Origin: Brevundimonas diminuta
GTDB lineage: Bacteria; Pseudomonadota; Alphaproteobacteria; Caulobacterales; Caulobacteraceae
Direction of reading: 5' to 3'
Assembly: GCF_022654015.1 (NCBI RefSeq)
Contig: NZ_CP073063.1
Coordinates: forward strand, 1,488,001 to 1,552,000
DNA length: 64,000 bases
In this document: positions 31,266 through 38,821 of the stretch, piece after piece
Numbering within the stretch: the stretch's first letter is position 1
How the letters are laid out: each line of letters starts with the position of its first letter
Made by a program: the position numbers and the translations under genes
The notes under the pieces: generated by a model
What the model saw: only the letters and a program-made list of their open reading frames with translations
Told to the model about the DNA's origin: nothing
Databases searched by the model: none

Positions 31266-32063
31266 ATGGGTATCGGAGCGATTCCATCGACAGGCGGGGT
31301 AGAAGCGGCCATCCGGCGCGCGTCGAACGCCGTTGGCGTGGACTATGACTTCCTGGTCAAGACCGCGCGGCGCGAGAGCGCGATGAACCCGTCGGCCAAG
31401 GCTCCGACCTCGTCGGCCGCCGGCTTGTTTCAATTCATCGAACAGACCTGGCTGGGCACGGTCAAGCAGCACGGGGCCCAGCACGGTTATGGCCAGTACG
31501 CCGACCTGATCCATCGCGGTTCGGACGGCCGTTGGCGCGTCGAGGGTTCGGCGCGCAATGTGGTGCTGGACCTGCGGTTCGATCCTCATGCGGCCTCGAC
31601 CATGGCGGCTGAGTTGACGGCGTCCAACGCCGCCTATCTGCGCGGACGCACCGGCAAGGAACCGGGCGCGGGCGATCTGTATGCGGCCCACTTCCTGGGG
31701 CCGGCCGGTGCGGCGGGGCTTATGGAGGCGATGGATCGCAATCCGGGCGGCAGCGCCGCAGCCCTGTTCCCGGACGCTGCACGGGCCAATCGCAGCATCT
31801 TCTATCGCAATGGACGCGCCGCCACGGTCGCCGAGGTCCACGCCAATCTTCAGCGCACAGCCGGCGAGGGCGCACCCGCCGCCGGAGCCGGCGAGACGAA
31901 ATACGCTGTGCCGAATCTGAGCGACAAGGACCAGATGCTGGCCGCGCGTCTGGATCGGCTGAAGCAGGATCAAGGGCTGCTTGCGCTACTGCTCGGTCAG
32001 GACGGATCGTCGAGCAGCGGCTTCGGCGGCGCTTTCTCGCCAAATGGCAAGGAAACAACCTGA
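31266..32063 (+). CDS. Lytic transglycosylase (SLT domain) protein
   Basis: A 265-residue peptidoglycan hydrolase. The SLT domain has the catalytic Glu in [11 protein letters not shown] (about residue 39) followed by [15 protein letters not shown], the goose-lysozyme/Slt70 pattern. The C-terminal ~70 residues are low-complexity. There is no recognisable Sec signal at the N-terminus, so export may follow a flagellar or non-Sec route, or the domain may be carried by another complex. The CtrA box directly upstream suggests cell-cycle expression, as for flagellar and polar wall-remodelling enzymes. A DUF2336 gene follows by 88 bases. Confidence 0.85.
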   Translation: MGIGAIPSTGGVEAAIRRASNAVGVDYDFLVKTARRESAMNPSAKAPTSSAAGLFQFIEQTWLGTVKQHGAQHGYGQYADLIHRGSDGRWRVEGSARNVVLDLRFDPHAASTMAAELTASNAAYLRGRTGKEPGAGDLYAAHFLGPAGAAGLMEAMDRNPGGSAAALFPDAARANRSIFYRNGRAATVAEVHANLQRTAGEGAPAAGAGETKYAVPNLSDKDQMLAARLDRLKQDQGLLALLLGQDGSSSSGFGGAFSPNGKETT

Positions 32064-32151
32064 GTCGTTGCATTGCAACCGATGGTAAACCGCCCGTTAA
32101 GCATGGCAGTCTCATTCTGGGATCAACGTCCGATTCCATCACGAGCCGTCC

Positions 32152-33291
32152 ATGACCGCCTTCCGCGCCCGCCTGACAGAAGTGGACATTCGACGCCTGA
32201 TCAAGGCGACGGACGACGATGAGCGGGCCGAGGCGGCGCACAAGCTGTGCCGAAACATGGAGCGCGCGGAACTGAATGAGGACGACCGGGCGGCGGTGCA
32301 GAAAATCCTGCGTCTGCTGGCCAATGACGCGGCCGAACTGGTGCGTCGCGCCATGGCCGTCACGCTGAAGGCGTCCGATCTGATTCCCAACGACGTGGCG
32401 CGCAAGCTGGCCGGCGATCTGGACAGCATCGCCCTGCCGGTCATCGCTTCGTCGCCGGCGTTCAGCGACGAGGATCTGATCGAGATCGTGCGCGCCGGAT
32501 CGGTCGTGCGCCAAGTCGCCGTGGCGGGGCGGGCGCGGGTGTCGCGCGATGTCGCGACCGTGCTGGCGGCAGAAGGATGCGAGCAGTCGGTTCGCACCCT
32601 GGCGGCGAATGACAACGCCGACCTGTCCGAAGGCGCGTTGGCGACGGTCGTCGATCGTTTCGCCGAAGCGCCCGAAGTCCTGACCGCCGTGGCCTATCGC
32701 CAGGTCCTGCCGCTGCATGTGACCGAACGGTTGATCCAACTGGCCAGCGAGGCGGTGCGCGAACATCTGATCAGCCATCACGCTGTGGCGCCGGAAACCG
32801 CGATCCGTCTGGCCCAATACTCTCGTGAGCGGATGACGGTCGATCTGGTCGATCAGGCCAGCGTCAGCACTGATCTGGCGGCGTTCATGGCCCAGCTGAA
32901 CGCCCGTCGCGTCCTGAACGCTTCACTGCTGTTGCGCGGACTGGCGCGGGGTCAGATGGCGATGTTCGAGTACGGGCTGGCCGAACTGGCCAACACGCCG
33001 CATCACCGCGCCTGGTTGATGGTGCACGACGCCGGTCCGCTTGGGCTGAAGGCCATCTATGATCGCGCGGGTTTGCCGCCGCGCCTGTTCCAGGCCTTCC
33101 GCGCGGGCGTCGACACCTGGCGCGCGCTGGCGGCGGAGGGGATCGATACATCGAGCGCCTATTTCCGCGATCAGATGCTGGAGCGGTTCCTGACCCAGCG
33201 TCCGGCGGTGCTGCGCGACGATCTGGCCTATCTGATGGAGCGGCTGGATCAGTCGCCGTCGCTCAGCCTGACCGCCGCCAGCGCAGCCTGA
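32152..33291 (+). CDS. DUF2336 protein (copy 1)
   Basis: A 379-residue, almost entirely helical protein with HEAT-like repeats. Landmarks: PVIASSPAFSDEDLIEIVR, VRQVAVAGRARVSRDVATVLA, NDNADLSEGAL and LNASLLLRGLARGQMAMFEYGLAEL. DUF2336 is an alphaproteobacterial family with no settled role, often near cell-cycle or motility genes. No membrane segment or signal is present. It is paralogous to the protein encoded at 34773-35897. A weak CtrA-like half-match (TAAA-N7-TTAA) lies at 32086-32100. Confidence 0.82.
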   Translation: MTAFRARLTEVDIRRLIKATDDDERAEAAHKLCRNMERAELNEDDRAAVQKILRLLANDAAELVRRAMAVTLKASDLIPNDVARKLAGDLDSIALPVIASSPAFSDEDLIEIVRAGSVVRQVAVAGRARVSRDVATVLAAEGCEQSVRTLAANDNADLSEGALATVVDRFAEAPEVLTAVAYRQVLPLHVTERLIQLASEAVREHLISHHAVAPETAIRLAQYSRERMTVDLVDQASVSTDLAAFMAQLNARRVLNASLLLRGLARGQMAMFEYGLAELANTPHHRAWLMVHDAGPLGLKAIYDRAGLPPRLFQAFRAGVDTWRALAAEGIDTSSAYFRDQMLERFLTQRPAVLRDDLAYLMERLDQSPSLSLTAASAA

Positions 33292-33297
33292 TCCTGA

Positions 33298-33356
33298 GAG
33301 CCTGATTCACGGTATCGACGAGATCGCGAAGCGATTCGTCTCAACCGATCAGGCTC
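33298..33356. repeat. Nested intergenic inverted repeat
   Basis: An outer stem GAGCCTGAT (33298-33306) pairs with ATCAGGCTC (33348-33356). Inside it an imperfect stem GACGAGATCGC pairs with GCGATTCGTC around a GAA loop. It has no T-run in the plus direction. It may be a structured 3' end of the DUF2336 transcript or a dispersed intergenic element. Confidence 0.55.
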
Positions 33357-33360
33357 AAAG

Positions 33361-33388
33361 AAAAGGCCCGCCGGAGACGACGGGCCTT
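33361..33388 (-). terminator. Rho-independent terminator of the Hpt gene
   Basis: Reading the minus strand, GGCCCGTCG pairs with CGGCGGGCC (one mismatch) around a TCTC loop, followed by TTTTCTTT. It lies about 20 bases after the Hpt stop codon. Confidence 0.85.
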
Positions 33389-33408
33389 CGCAAACGGCTG
33401 GAGGGACT

Positions 33409-33885
33409 TCAGTCTGCGAGGTGATCGGCGACGCGGGCTTCCAGGGTCTCGGCCAAGGCGCGGCCGGTCGGATGTTCGTCGGTCTTGATCTGGTCGCGGA
33501 CGACGGCGCGGATGGCGTCGATGTGCGCGTCCAGGATGGCGATGGGCGCAGTCATGCGGCGATCGGCGTCGTCCAGCATCTTGCACAGCGAACCGGCGAT
33601 GCGCGTCACCAGCGGATATTCATAGGTCGTGCCCAAGCCCTTCAGATCATGAGCGCGGAAATACAGAGCCTCGGCGGTGACGGGGGTGTAGCCCTGCTCA
33701 CGGATGTCGGCCTGGGCCTTGTCCAGCTTGACGATCTCGTCGTTCAGCCATTGGCCGAACTGGGCCGACATGGCTTTCAGCGCCTCCTCAGCCTTGGCGA
33801 TGGCGTCGGCGTTGATGCCGAAGCCGCCGCCGACCTTGAGCCGCAGCGAGTTGGTCGGAGGGGTGATCTGCGCCGGATTGCTCAT
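33409..33885 (-). CDS. Hpt-domain histidine phosphotransfer protein
   Basis: 158 residues with one Hpt helical bundle. The phospho-accepting histidine is in YFRAHDLKGLGTTYEYPLV (about residue 80), matching the HxLKG pattern. No kinase, receiver or membrane segment is present, so it is a free-standing phosphorelay intermediate. Caulobacter uses such proteins, for example ShpA between ShkA and TacA; whether this is that orthologue cannot be settled here. The ATG at 33885 has GGAG six bases upstream and is preferred to 33897. It is followed by a terminator and preceded on the same strand by nadK. Confidence 0.85.
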   Translation of the reverse strand: MSNPAQITPPTNSLRLKVGGGFGINADAIAKAEEALKAMSAQFGQWLNDEIVKLDKAQADIREQGYTPVTAEALYFRAHDLKGLGTTYEYPLVTRIAGSLCKMLDDADRRMTAPIAILDAHIDAIRAVVRDQIKTDEHPTGRALAETLEARVADHLAD

Positions 33886-33946
33886 GGCGGGCTCCATAGG
33901 ACGTTCACGCCAAGATACGGTAGCGGGCTTAAGAAGCCGTGACCGA

Positions 33947-34741
33947 TCAGTTGGCGAACTGCTCGGCCATCACCCGCTCGTCGAACGACCGGCCCGCATC
34001 GAAGAGCATGGTCAGGGTGACGTCACGACGCTCGCGCACCTCGACGCGGGCGACGCGGCGGACCTCGAAGTTGTCGGCGGTCGCAGAGACCGGGCGTTTG
34101 TCGGCCTCCAGAACCTCGAACCGCACCTTGGCGCCGTGCGACAACAGGGCGCCGCGCCAGCGACGGGGACGGAAGGCGCTGATCGGCGTCAGGGCCATGA
34201 TGCGGGCGTCCAGAGGGATGATTGGGCCGTGCGCGGACAGGTTATAGGCGGTCGATCCCGCAGGCGTCGCCACGAGGCAGCCGTCGCAGGACAGTTCTTC
34301 AAGCCGCACGCGCTCATCGACGGTGATCCGCAGTTTGGCCGACTGGCGTGTCTGGCGCAGCAGCGACACCTCGTTGATGGCCAGGCCGGTGTGCACCTCG
34401 CCGCTTTCGGTCCAGGCGTCCATCTGAAGCGGGTGGATGACCGTTCTTTCAGCCGTCGCGATTCGCTCCAGCAGACCGTTGTGGGCGTAGTCGTTCATCA
34501 GAAAGCCGACCGACCCCCGGTTCATCCCGTACACCGGCGTGCGCTGGCGCAGGTTGCCGTGAAGGGTTTCCAGCATCTGCCCGTCGCCGCCCAGGGCCAC
34601 GATCACATCGGCCTCGTCTTCTGGCACGGCGCCATAGCGGGCGATCAGGGCCTTGCGCGCCGCTTGGGCTTCGGGCCGGTCGCTGGCGACGAAGGCCAAT
34701 CGCGGCGATGACGGCAGGGGAGTGGGGCTTGACTGAGTCAC
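33947..34741 (-). CDS. nadK: NAD kinase
   Basis: Phosphorylates NAD+ to NADP+. The 264-residue protein has the GGDG motif in [32 protein letters not shown], and the [17 protein letters not shown] substrate loop, which are the full set for the family. The start is GTG at 34741. The gene lies between the Hpt gene and the second DUF2336 gene, all on the minus strand. Confidence 0.95.
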   Translation of the reverse strand: MTQSSPTPLPSSPRLAFVASDRPEAQAARKALIARYGAVPEDEADVIVALGGDGQMLETLHGNLRQRTPVYGMNRGSVGFLMNDYAHNGLLERIATAERTVIHPLQMDAWTESGEVHTGLAINEVSLLRQTRQSAKLRITVDERVRLEELSCDGCLVATPAGSTAYNLSAHGPIIPLDARIMALTPISAFRPRRWRGALLSHGAKVRFEVLEADKRPVSATADNFEVRRVARVEVRERRDVTLTMLFDAGRSFDERVMAEQFAN

Positions 34742-34772
34742 TTGGCGACGTGGCCCGAGCTTGGGCCCAGAG

Positions 34773-35897
34773 TCAAACGGTCGTGGGCTTGTGCATCATC
34801 TGATGGAAGGCGCGAGAGGCGGCGTGCGCGCTCATCGGCGTCGCCTTCCAGCCGCCGTCGGCAGGCATTCCGCCCGAAAGCTTGCGCACCTCGACCAACA
34901 GGGAGGCGAAGACGGCCTTGTCCACGCCCACGGCGATGCAGGCCAGGTAAAGCGGCTCGGCGGTCGGCGCGCGGATGGCTTGATGCACCTGGGCCTCGCT
35001 GAAGCCGCCCAGGACCGCCAGGGTTTGTTCGAACAGTTCGAAACGCTGTTCTCGCAGCGCGCGGACCAGCAGGCCAGGACGCAGTTGACCGGCGGATTGA
35101 AGTTTTTCCACCAGTCGTCGTTCCGCGTCGATGCGTGCGCGATCCTCGGTCATCCGGGCGGACATGGCGCGCCATTCCGGGCTGCCGACAGCCTTCGCCG
35201 CCGCGTCCTGAACCGCCGCATTCAACTGGGCGTCGTCGATGCGGAAGCGTTCGCCGATCGACTGGCGCAGAGCCTGGCCGACCCATTGATAAAGCTGCTG
35301 AGCCAATTGCTCGTTCAGCCTGGGGTGACGCGTCAACGGCGCGCGCAGGCCCGCGATGCGGCGGGAGTGATCGACCAGCTTGCGCATGGCGTCTTCGCTG
35401 ATGTCGGCCGTGCGGTTGGAAGCCAGCGCCGTCATGGTGACGGGTTCGGCGCGATCGACGATGGTGTCCACGACCGGCCGCGCCAGCTGCGGGCGCCGGG
35501 CGACGGCGATCTGATGCTCCAGCGTCGCTTCGATCAGCAGGCGTATCAGGTCGGCGTTCTGTAGAAGCGGGCTGGAGGTGATTACCGGGCGGGCGATCTC
35601 GATCTCATCCAGCGCCAGCATGTTGACCAAGGCTGGCGGCGCCCAGTCGACGCCCGCGATCCGTTCGGACAGGGCCAGGCGAATATCCCGCTCGGCCTGG
35701 GCTGTCAGAGCGAGGAAGATGTCGCTGAGCAGCGGCGCGACCTTGGGCGGCGGCGGATTGGATTCACAGAGGGAGGTGACCTTGAGCAGCAGGCGCTGAC
35801 GGTCGTCGGCCGAACGGCTGCTGGCCAGCGCCAGAAGCTCAGACACAGTCCGGTCGTCCCAGGCGTCGCGGGGCGGCTCCAGTTGAACGACAGACAA
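34773..35897 (-). CDS. DUF2336 protein (copy 2)
   Basis: A 374-residue helical protein. It shares with copy 1 the segments [60 protein letters not shown] and [25 protein letters not shown]. The two are paralogous but clearly diverged. No signal or membrane segment is present. Co-orientation with nadK and the Hpt gene, with only 31 bases to nadK, suggests a common transcript. The 173-base promoter region contains two isolated TTAA half-sites but no full CtrA box. Confidence 0.82.
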   Translation of the reverse strand: MSVVQLEPPRDAWDDRTVSELLALASSRSADDRQRLLLKVTSLCESNPPPPKVAPLLSDIFLALTAQAERDIRLALSERIAGVDWAPPALVNMLALDEIEIARPVITSSPLLQNADLIRLLIEATLEHQIAVARRPQLARPVVDTIVDRAEPVTMTALASNRTADISEDAMRKLVDHSRRIAGLRAPLTRHPRLNEQLAQQLYQWVGQALRQSIGERFRIDDAQLNAAVQDAAAKAVGSPEWRAMSARMTEDRARIDAERRLVEKLQSAGQLRPGLLVRALREQRFELFEQTLAVLGGFSEAQVHQAIRAPTAEPLYLACIAVGVDKAVFASLLVEVRKLSGGMPADGGWKATPMSAHAASRAFHQMMHKPTTV

Positions 35898-36070
35898 GGC
35901 GGCTCCCCGAACCGGCGACGATGCTTAACCATATGCTTGCGTGATGAAGACCGGGTTAAGCAAGGTCGCCGCAGCGGGTGACGTCACGTCAACGGCGGCC
36001 TTGTCGGCTTGACGACGCGACCGCGCGGGGTGACGGTTTGTAAAAGCCCATCCAGAGGCAGGAGGAAATC

Positions 36071-36835
36071 ATGGCGGACGGCACCAGTCCCTCGATCAAG
36101 TCGCGCGTGTCCGAAGCTGAATGGCAGGTCCGCGTCGAGCTGGCGGCCCTCTATCGGCTCGTCGCCCTGAACGGTTGGGACGACATGATCTTCACCCATA
36201 TCTCGGCGCGCGTGCCCGGGCCGGAGCATCATTTCCTGATCAATCCCTACGGCTTCTACTTCGACGAGATCACGGCCTCGTCGCTGGTGAAGGTCGATCT
36301 GGAAGGGAATATCGTCCAGGACACGCCCTATTTCATCAATCCGGCGGGCTTCACGATCCATTCGGCCGTCCACGCCGCGCGCGAGGACGCCAAGTTCGTC
36401 ATTCATCTGCATACGGTGAACGGGGTGGGCGTTGCGGCTCAGGCTGAAGGTTTGCTCCCCGTCAGTCAGAACGCGTGTTTACTACAGCATCAGGTTGCGT
36501 ATCATGGATACGAGGGGTTGGCCTTGAACCATGACGAACGCGAACGTCTGGTCGCCGACCTGGGGGACAAACCGCTGATGCTGCTGCGAAACCACGGCAC
36601 GCTGGCGGTCGGGGAAACGGCGGCTCAGGCATGGATCGGCATCTTCTTTCTGGAGAGAGCCTGCGCGCAGCAGGTTGCGGCGTTGTCTGGCGGGCGCGAG
36701 CATATTTTGTTGGCGCCGGACGAGGCGCAGGCCGAGACCAAAGAGCAGGGGCGCGGCATCGGCTTCATCTCGTCTCTGGCCTGGCCGGGCGCGTTGCGAC
36801 AGCTGGATCGCAAGTCGCCGGGCTACGACGCCTAG
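36071..36835 (+). CDS. Class II aldolase/adducin-family protein
   Basis: 254 residues of the zinc-dependent class II aldolase fold. Seen: the metal-binding HLHTVNG (about residue 116) and RNHGTLAVGET (about residue 178), with SARVPGPEHHFLINPYGFYF near the N-terminus. This variant is closer to the uncharacterised adducin-like branch than to FucA or AraD, and no substrate is evident. GGAGGA precedes the ATG. The next ORF overlaps its end. Confidence 0.85.
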   Translation: MADGTSPSIKSRVSEAEWQVRVELAALYRLVALNGWDDMIFTHISARVPGPEHHFLINPYGFYFDEITASSLVKVDLEGNIVQDTPYFINPAGFTIHSAVHAAREDAKFVIHLHTVNGVGVAAQAEGLLPVSQNACLLQHQVAYHGYEGLALNHDERERLVADLGDKPLMLLRNHGTLAVGETAAQAWIGIFFLERACAQQVAALSGGREHILLAPDEAQAETKEQGRGIGFISSLAWPGALRQLDRKSPGYDA

Positions 36836-37605
36836 TTCCCTTTATCGCGGGGGCGCTGGTCCTCGCGGCGCTGACGCCGACCCAAGCGCTCGCCGGCGCC
36901 TGGACCCAGCCGAAGGGCAAGGGCCAGGCCATCGTCAAATACGAGCGGCTGAGCGCCGACGCCGGCTTCGACGCTGCTGGCGATGAGCGTGACCTGCCTG
37001 GCCGGCGGCGTGACGCGACCTTGGCTCTGTTCGCCCAATACGGCGTGGCGGATCGGCTGACGCTTCAGCTGAAGGCGGACTGGCAGGACGGCGAGGACGC
37101 CTTCGTCGAGTACAGCGGGCGCGGCCCCATCGAGATCGGTGCGACCTGGCAGGTCTGGCGCGACGACCGAAACGCCGTCAGCCTTTACGGCGGCTATACT
37201 CAGGCCGGGGAGGGGCGCAACGCCGGCTATGCCGCGCCGGGCGTCGGCGATCACGATTGGGAGGCGCGAGTCTCGGTCGGCCGGTCCCTCGGCGACATGG
37301 GCGAGCGCTTGGGAATGGACGGCGCATTTGTCGAGCTTCAGGCGGCACGCCGTCTGCGTGACGGTCTGCCGGATGAAACCCGCATCGACGCCACGGCGGG
37401 CGCCCGGATCGGCGAGGATTGGATGGTGCTGGGTCAGGCGTTCGGCGGCGCGGCCGACGGCGGCGCGCGTTGGCTCTCGCTGGAAGCCTCGGTCGTGCGC
37501 AATTTCGGCGCGTGGAGCATGCAGGCCGGATGGAGACAAACCGTCGCAGGCCAGGAGATTTCTATAAGCCGCGGGCCCGTTATTGCGATCTGGCGACGAT
37601 TTTAG
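36823..37605 (+). CDS. Secreted outer-membrane beta-barrel-like protein with no canonical start codon
   Basis: The frame encodes an apparent signal peptide (RRLVPFIAGALVLAALTPTQALA) and then about 235 residues. These have alternating amphipathic strands, many aromatic and charged turns, and a terminal IAIWRRF, which resembles a small outer-membrane barrel. There is no ATG, GTG or TTG in frame between the ATG at 36631, deep inside the aldolase gene, and the signal peptide. I set the start at the CTA codon preceding RRLVPF because that is where a signal peptide would begin. Either a rare start, a sequence error or a lost start codon is implied. The function is unknown. Confidence 0.55.
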   Translation, partial: LRRLVPFIAGALVLAALTPTQALAGAWTQPKGKGQAIVKYERLSADAGFDAAGDERDLPGRRRDATLALFAQYGVADRLTLQLKADWQDGEDAFVEYSGRGPIEIGATWQVWRDDRNAVSLYGGYTQAGEGRNAGYAAPGVGDHDWEARVSVGRSLGDMGERLGMDGAFVELQAARRLRDGLPDETRIDATAGARIGEDWMVLGQAFGGAADGGARWLSLEASVVRNFGAWSMQAGWRQTVAGQEISISRGPVIAIWRRF

Positions 37606-37640
37606 GGAAGTTTTCTGCGACGGATAATGTGATCCGGCAC

Positions 37641-37684
37641 GTTACTGATACGTAACATTGCGCGCACTTCATTACCCGGTAATG
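37641..37684. promoter_or_regulatory. Two operator-like palindromes upstream of the RND operon
   Basis: GTTAC-TGATAC-GTAAC at 37641-37656 and the perfect CATTACC-C-GGTAATG at 37670-37684 lie in the 113-base region before the adaptor gene. This resembles TetR- or MarR-type operators; no regulator adjoins. Confidence 0.5.
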
Positions 37685-37717
37685 CATGCGGCGTCCCCCT
37701 GACCGAGAGACCCCCGC

Positions 37718-38821
37718 GTGATCAAACGTCACTTCTTCCTCGTCGCCGCCGCTGTCCTGCTCGCTCTGATGGTCGTCGCCGCCATCGTCAAAGTCTCCGC
37801 GGGAGATGAAAAGAAGGCGGCAGGGCCGGGCGGCGGTCGCGGACGCGGAGCGCAGCAGGTGTCCGAGGCCGTCGTGGCGCAGCGACCCTTCTCCGATCAG
37901 GTTCGCGTTTTGGGCGTGGCGCGCGGCGAGCGGTCGGTGAACGTCACCTCCTCGACCACCGAACTGATCACCCGCGTCCTGTTCGCGGACGGCCAGTATG
38001 TCTCGGCCGGTGCGCCGTTGGTCGAGCTTCAGGCGCGCGAGGAAGACGCGGCCATTATCGAGGCCCGCGCCAACGTCAATCAGGCTCAGCGCGAATACGA
38101 TCGCTACAAGGCCCTGGCCGACCGGGGCGTCGCGCCCCAGGTCATGCTGGAACAGGCCGAGACCGCGCTCGAAACCGCCCAGGCGTCGTTGCAGGCGGCC
38201 CAGGCGCGTCGCGGCGACCGGGTGATCCGGGCGCCCTTCTCCGGTCGTGTCGGTCTGACCACGGTGACGCCCGGCACGCTGATCAACCCGGGCGCGGTGA
38301 TCACGACGCTGGACGACACCTCGACGATCCGCGTCGATTTCCCCCTGCCTGAGCGCCATCTGAACCTGCTGCGTCCCGGCGCCCAGCTGACGGCGACGGC
38401 AGACGCCTATGGCGACGAGCCGTTCACGGGCCGGATCGCCTTGATCGACACACGCGTCAACGAAACGACCCGCGCCGCAACCGCACGCGCGGAGTTCCCC
38501 AACCCCGGCGGTCGCATCCGTCCCGGCATGCTGATGCGTGTCGCGGTCCAGCAGGGCCAGCGTCAGAGCGCCGCCGTACCCGAGTCGGCTGTGCAATACG
38601 AAGGCGCCGGCGCCTTCGTCTATCGCATCGCGCCCGGCCAGAACGGCTCCACCGCCCAGCGGGTCGAGGTCGAGACTGGGGCCGTCGAGAACGGCTTTGT
38701 TGAGATTCTGTCTGGCATCGAGGCGGGCGACCGCATCGTCGGGTCGGGCCTGAACCGTATTCAGCCGGGCGCCCCGGTCAGCGTGGGCAGCCAGGGTCGC
38801 AAGTCGGGCGCCGCCAAATGA
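37718..38821 (+). CDS. RND efflux periplasmic adaptor (membrane fusion protein)
   Basis: Links an inner-membrane RND pump to an outer-membrane channel. The 367-residue protein has an N-terminal anchor (about residues 7-26). A lipoyl-like half follows (VTSSTTELITRVLFADGQYVSAGAPLVEL), then a helical hairpin (about residues 105-165) and the RAPFSGRVGLTTVTPGTLINPGAVITTLDD segment typical of the HlyD/AcrA family. The start is GTG at 37718. The stop overlaps the RND permease start by four bases. No outer-membrane factor gene is adjacent. Confidence 0.92.
   Translation: MIKRHFFLVAAAVLLALMVVAAIVKVSAGDEKKAAGPGGGRGRGAQQVSEAVVAQRPFSDQVRVLGVARGERSVNVTSSTTELITRVLFADGQYVSAGAPLVELQAREEDAAIIEARANVNQAQREYDRYKALADRGVAPQVMLEQAETALETAQASLQAAQARRGDRVIRAPFSGRVGLTTVTPGTLINPGAVITTLDDTSTIRVDFPLPERHLNLLRPGAQLTATADAYGDEPFTGRIALIDTRVNETTRAATARAEFPNPGGRIRPGMLMRVAVQQGQRQSAAVPESAVQYEGAGAFVYRIAPGQNGSTAQRVEVETGAVENGFVEILSGIEAGDRIVGSGLNRIQPGAPVSVGSQGRKSGAAK

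Noticed and set aside
34750-34772. Short GGCCC/GGGCC inverted repeat between the second DUF2336 gene and nadK
   Set aside because: A five-base stem with no T-run is too weak for a terminator.
35920-35960. TTAACC and TTAAGC half-sites before the second DUF2336 gene
   Set aside because: The spacing between the TTAA units does not fit TTAA-N7-TTAA, so this is not a CtrA box.
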